Of a stretch of 64,000 nucleotides of DNA, positions 59,456 through 64,000 are shown in pieces. Numbering within the stretch: the stretch's first letter is position 1; the number at the start of each line of letters is the position of its first letter. The position numbers were made by a program, and so were the translations under genes. Source of the DNA: Rallus limicola (taxonomy: Eukaryota > Chordata > Aves > Gruiformes > Rallidae); assembly GCA_022605955.1 (NCBI GenBank), contig JAKCOZ010000003.1:49290179-49354178 (forward strand). Reading direction: 5' to 3'. Under the pieces are notes generated by a model. It was not told where the DNA came from. It worked only from the letters and a program-made list of their open reading frames with translations, and made no database searches.

Positions 59456-62400
59456 TTATCAGTGTTGAAGACTTTAGAAAATATTCTTTAATCTGTATGT
59501 ATGACTGTTGAAATAGATTTATATTTGATCATTAGACATGTGTGTTTTGTTACTCCCCTGAAGCTCTAGTCAGACTGGGCTGCAATATTAGTCTTCAAAA
59601 ATGTTCGATCCATGGAAGAATTCTTCAATTTGAGCAGCTAAAATTACCAGAACTGCAACCTGAAATAAGACATATCCAGAACAATAGTGTTGTTTTTAAA
59701 TTAAAAAAATTAATATTTTAAAATTCATAATAACATTATAGCTATTGTTTCTAATATGTTGAGGTAACCAGTTACAGAACATAGTATTTCAGCTGATGTC
59801 TAGATGGCAACTGTATTTTGAGAATCCTTTGGCAGAGCTCAATAGATGAATATAGCTAATGGAATATCAACAGTTGTGTGTAATATTAAATTGCTTCCTG
59901 CTTCAAGAAACAAAGCTAATGTCTTCACTTTATTGGAAATATTTTTACTGTAAATATTATCTTCTTCTTGTAAATTCTTTTGCTAGTTAGGACAACCATT
60001 AGATATTGATTTTGATTCACATCTCAACCTATCTGCTAAAATCCATTTTTTTTGCCTTAAGTTTATTTGGAGAATACAATCTCTGGGTTAAAAATAAAGT
60101 TCATAAAATTAATGACCTACAGGTCCTCTAAAGTCTTGCCAGTTTTGGAATCATCCTTTCACACAGAAATAAAGCACCATTGTTTGCTAGGCAATCCTAT
60201 TGTCAAATAAAAAAAAAAAAAAAGAAAAAAAAAGAAAAAGAAACATATTTTACACCAAATATTTCCAGGTATGCAAACAGTTTTACCCAGAGTTAGGAAA
60301 AAAGAATCAGTGAAATGGCTTTCTTTAGGTATACTGTAAATAATATAAATACATGGTTAGCTTAGTAAGAAAAGACTCAAAACCAAATGCTTTCCTTTTG
60401 AAAGGCTATTAAAATGCAAAGTGTTTCTTTAGCGCGTCTCCAACTGCAGGTACAAGCTGCTACTTTGGCCTCAAAGAGGGTGGGTACCAAATCTGTTATC
60501 AGTCTGTGGTATCTGTATATTCAGAATTGCTTTCAGCCAGTCATACAATTTTTTTAATATTACATTTCCTGTTACAGTTCAAAGTGCCAAATTCTTAACA
60601 AAATATTATTTTTGTGAGACAGCTTTATTAACATGAAAATCCCCAGACAAAATTAAGCCCTGAAAATAAATCTGTAACTAACTGACACACGAGTCTCATT
60701 CTATATTCTCTCTTCAGTGGCTGATTATTTTCCTGCAGAGAATAAAGAAGCCATTAATGTATAATGAAAGAGACAGCTTCATTATTTTATCTTTGAAAAA
60801 TACATACTTAGCCATATGGGGCCTTTTGTATACAAGGATTTTCTCTTGCTAACAAGTTCAGTGCTGATGGTATGATTACATAGCTATCACGCTGCTTATA
60901 GGAGTGAAATATTTTCTTGGCTATAGATGAGAAGGCCAAAGACAAAGTGGCTTTTTTTCTTTTACTCCCAATACCATTGATCCCATGAATGATTTGCTCC
61001 TGGTAGCAAGTGGCCACACTGGCTATGTATGTTGATAAATGAGCTTTTTTTGTTTATGGTATCAAGCAGACTGACTGCGGTAACAAAAAATGTAGGTTTA
61101 CTTGAAATGATGCTCAGCTAGGGCAGAACTTTCTCCAGGTAACAGGAGGAAAATATAGATATTTACATATATCCTAGCTGGAAAACGTATGCTCTTTGCA
61201 TCTGGAGGAAAGCACATTGCTTCTCTGAATTGCTTGTAGCCAGGCCAGCTGCTGCACTAGAAGCTACAGCTGATGCTGCATCAAAAGCAAGAATGACAAA
61301 AGCAACACTTTATCTTGCAAATCTCCCTGTTTGTGTTGATCATCTTGTTGTGTTGAAAAAACTGTGACTTCCACAATTCTTTATTGCTTTATGTAGCTAA
61401 TTTGCACCATCATAGTGATGGATTCCAAAAACAAGGGGTCAGGCTAGTTTCCAGAGTAGTGTAGAGTTAAATAAACACCTTTAAAGGTACTTGTATGGAG
61501 AGACTGACAGATGACAGTAGGGATAATTGTGAAGTTCTTAGGTTATTACAGTTGCATTTTCTTCTGATCTATGCAACTCCTTAAAATTTTGTAGGGATGT
61601 CATCAATATATGCATTGCTTCATGCATGATCCTTAAGATGACATCATAAACTGAAAAAAGAATAAGAAGGGGATATGTTGGTAAAAGTAATAGCAAATAT
61701 GGTGCCTGGCCTTTGTTTTCTCTCTCTTTTTTCCCCCCAATAATTTCTCCCTGCCAACCGAATATGAAAACAGTAGTGAGAGCTTGGCAGTGTAACAAAT
61801 AACCCAGTGGAGGGGAGTCAAGTTGGAGAAGCATGTCTGAATCTAAATGGCACAACCTTTGCTCCCTTCTGAACACAGCGGTCAAAGATGAGACCTGCCA
61901 CCCTCATTCTTGACAAGCACACCCACAGGAACGTGCTTTTCTGATTGATGGTGCTTTCAATACCTGCTATGATGTGTGTTTTGGAAATTCTGACTCTTAT
62001 GTGGCTGACCATACATTATTTTTCAAACTCAATGAACACAAAATGACAGGCAAAGAAAGAGCCTTGTCTCTTAGTTTTATTCAGGGGACATCTGTCCTAC
62101 ATGCTCTTATTCAATTTTTCCTACTGTTACTCCTTTCTCCTCCTTTGTCCCTCTCCATTCTTTTTGCTTTGATGTCGTTTTTGAAGGGAGCAGGTTGTCA
62201 TTTATTATGTATGTCACAAATAAGATATGGCCTTTTCAAATATTTGAGCCACACTGATATTTTATTTTAAATCTACAATTTCTATCATGCAACATCACGT
62301 TCTAATCTTTGTGTGCTGTGCTTTTGCCCTTGAGACTTATCATATATATTTTGCCAAGTGTTTTACTAGTCAATATATTCTAAACTTGATTTCGTTTATA

Positions 62401-64000
62401 CAATCTTTTTCAGATATTTTATTTCTTGGGTTAGGGTAGTGAAGTCAAATCTTACTCACTATAGGTTATGAATACTAAGTATGTGAAACGAATTTATTCT
62501 ACAACATAGCTACTAGCAACAAACTTTACTGAGTGAGCATGCAACCCACGGAACTACTTTTATTTATAATTCAGAAGAGTTTTATCAGAAAACACTGGTT
62601 CAGGCTGAGTTTTTGGGGAAAGCATCAGGTTTTGCACTTTTTAAATTTTGCATATATCACTGTAGGGAAGATTGATTTTTATCACCTCTTACAATACCTC
62701 TTAAATACTTTTTGTACAAAACACCAGGAATCTGCCCCTCTGTTTTTTACACAGATGAGAAAATAGACAGCATGGGCACATAAATATAACTTCTTAGGAA
62801 AGAAAGCTTCAAAATGAATCAGTATTCTAGTGTTGAATTTGATTTATTCTGAAATTCAAGTATCTCATGTCATATTTTCTGAAAATAGAAAGCTTCAAAC
62901 GTTTCAAATATTTTTTTCCGAAGATAATTTCCTAGGGTTTTTTTATGGTTGTTCTTGTCCTACTGCAATTCTGAACGACAAAGAAATGACACATCTCAAA
63001 TCAGCTTCAACTGGTACAGTGCTTTCTTAAGCTACTTGCATGAGAAGCCATCAGGAATTTCTGTTCTGTACTAATTCTTGTACCACCTTTAATTCCAGCT
63101 TTCTAAGTTGGTTCTGTTGTCAGGTGATATGATTTGAAAATGTGTATTATAAATGTTTGTTCACTTAATGCTAGTTTACTTCTTGTAGCTTGATTGATTG
63201 TCATAAATTTAAACCTAAAGGCACTTCACTCATTCTAGGAGCAACAAATGACTGTACATAAAACACCAATGCCAGAGTCCCAGGACCAAACTTCCCTTCA
63301 GGGGGCATATTAAATCGATTATTTTGATGATGAACATTCACCTGTTTGTTGCTATTATGTAGTGGAAGGGTTCAGCTTTCTCTTCTTGTTCACAATATTG
63401 TTAAGACCCTGAGAGCCTGAGATCATCAAGACCACCACAGTCCCGATGGAATTCTGAAAGACACTTGATCTGGCTGTAATTACTTCAGTTCATGCAATAT
63501 GCCTGATGTATTTAAACTAATTCTAAATTATAATTCTTACTGTTTTTTATCCCACAGACATCATCACTTTCTTTCTAGCATTAGATTAGGCTGTGTGTTG
63601 AGACTGGAACTCTCTTTTGCTATTAGTGCCTATGTAGCTTTCACTCAGTCCTAGTGACACATATGCTGCCAACTTGTTAGTTTTATGTTTGGGTTTTGGT
63701 TTTTTTTCATGATTCACATCTGCTGGATTTTATTTTAAAGTGCATCAGGTTGCTTATTAGTTTGGTAATGTCTATGGCAGTTATTTCCTGTTCTGAGTAA
63801 AACACCTGATCTTAATGTTATTTAACAATTTTCTAATCTTTTTTTCACTGTTCTCAGCATTTGCAGATAGCATTTTTAACAAAGCTTCTCCCAACCTTGT
63901 AACTGTGTGATATCTCTTTCATCCCATACTCTGAAGGACCTCAAATCAAAGTTAGCTGGTATTACCCATTCTGAGCAAGAATGATAAATAGTTTGCAAAT
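59456..64000. other. Unique non-coding DNA, no gene recognised
   Basis: AT-rich single-copy sequence to the window end. It contains an A-rich tract (60208-60243) 35-40 bases after an AATAAA, and enhancer-like words at 60150-60180 and 60700-60800. Open frames reach 115 codons (61538-61885 on -) and are unrecognised. Confidence 0.6.
60208..60243 (+). repeat. A-rich tract
   Basis: Runs of A broken by single G (A15-16, A9, A5). An AATAAA lies near 60167-60172 upstream, which imitates a retrocopy 3' end, but no gene-derived body is recognised. Confidence 0.8.

Noticed and set aside
60120..60243. Processed pseudogene 3' end (AATAAA followed by an A tract)
   Set aside because: No gene-derived sequence upstream, and CR1 machinery rarely makes poly(A) retrocopies in birds. 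The A tract is impure and typical of simple sequence.
1..64000. tRNA, rRNA, snRNA or CpG-island promoter
   Set aside because: No cloverleaf with B-box-like GGTTCGAATCC, no rRNA core text and no dense CpG block was seen by eye. Diverged small RNAs could be missed.

Overview
The window is vertebrate nuclear DNA from a bird. No prokaryotic, viral or organellar gene structure is present, and I recognise no host protein-coding exon, tRNA, rRNA or named small RNA. The assignment to birds rests on interspersed repeats. There are at least nine copies of the CR1 non-LTR retrotransposon, the dominant LINE of birds, with its protein motifs and octamer 3' tail. There are also several avian-type endogenous retrovirus (ERV) LTRs, mostly solo. 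The CR1 density and one copy with an almost intact reverse transcriptase hint at a CR1-rich lineage such as Piciformes (woodpeckers and relatives), but this is only inference. The stretch is best read as intergenic or deep intronic.

Layout. 1-5852: unique AT-rich DNA. 5853-7996: a CR1 on + split by a - strand solo LTR (7135-7826). 7997-13618: unique. 13619-14041: a - strand CR1 fragment. 14042-16925: unique, with a compact hairpin and two moderately long unexplained frames. 16931-18164: a - strand solo LTR with a perfect 5-bp target duplication. 18170-21584: unique, with a ~172-codon open frame on -. 21585-23075: the youngest-looking CR1 (-). 23076-30249: unique. 30250-32398: a 5'-truncated ERV on + (internal minisatellite, 3' LTR) with a second LTR of the same type nested inside. 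35322-35457 and 36372-37133: CR1 pieces (+). 38788-41225: a long CR1 on - reaching from 3'UTR through RT and endonuclease into the ORF1-side esterase-like region, with internal deletions. 47300-47432 and 52151-52346: two LTRs that keep both ends but lost their middles. 49760-51198: a 3'-truncated CR1 (+). 57712-58043: a CR1 3' end (-). 58350-59455: a - strand LTR split by a + strand CR1. 59456-64000: unique.

Nothing here works together as a pathway. The content is the fossil record of two retroelement classes inserting into one another. The nestings give an order of events: at 6-8 kb an LTR entered an older CR1, at 58-59 kb a CR1 entered an older LTR, and at 30-32 kb one LTR copy entered an older relative. 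I found no convincing undescribed system. The main items for follow-up are the ~172-codon frame at 20.2-20.7 kb, the CR1 copy at 21.6-23.1 kb, the minisatellite shared by two LTR/ERV types, and a few enhancer-like AT-rich segments that need a conservation check.
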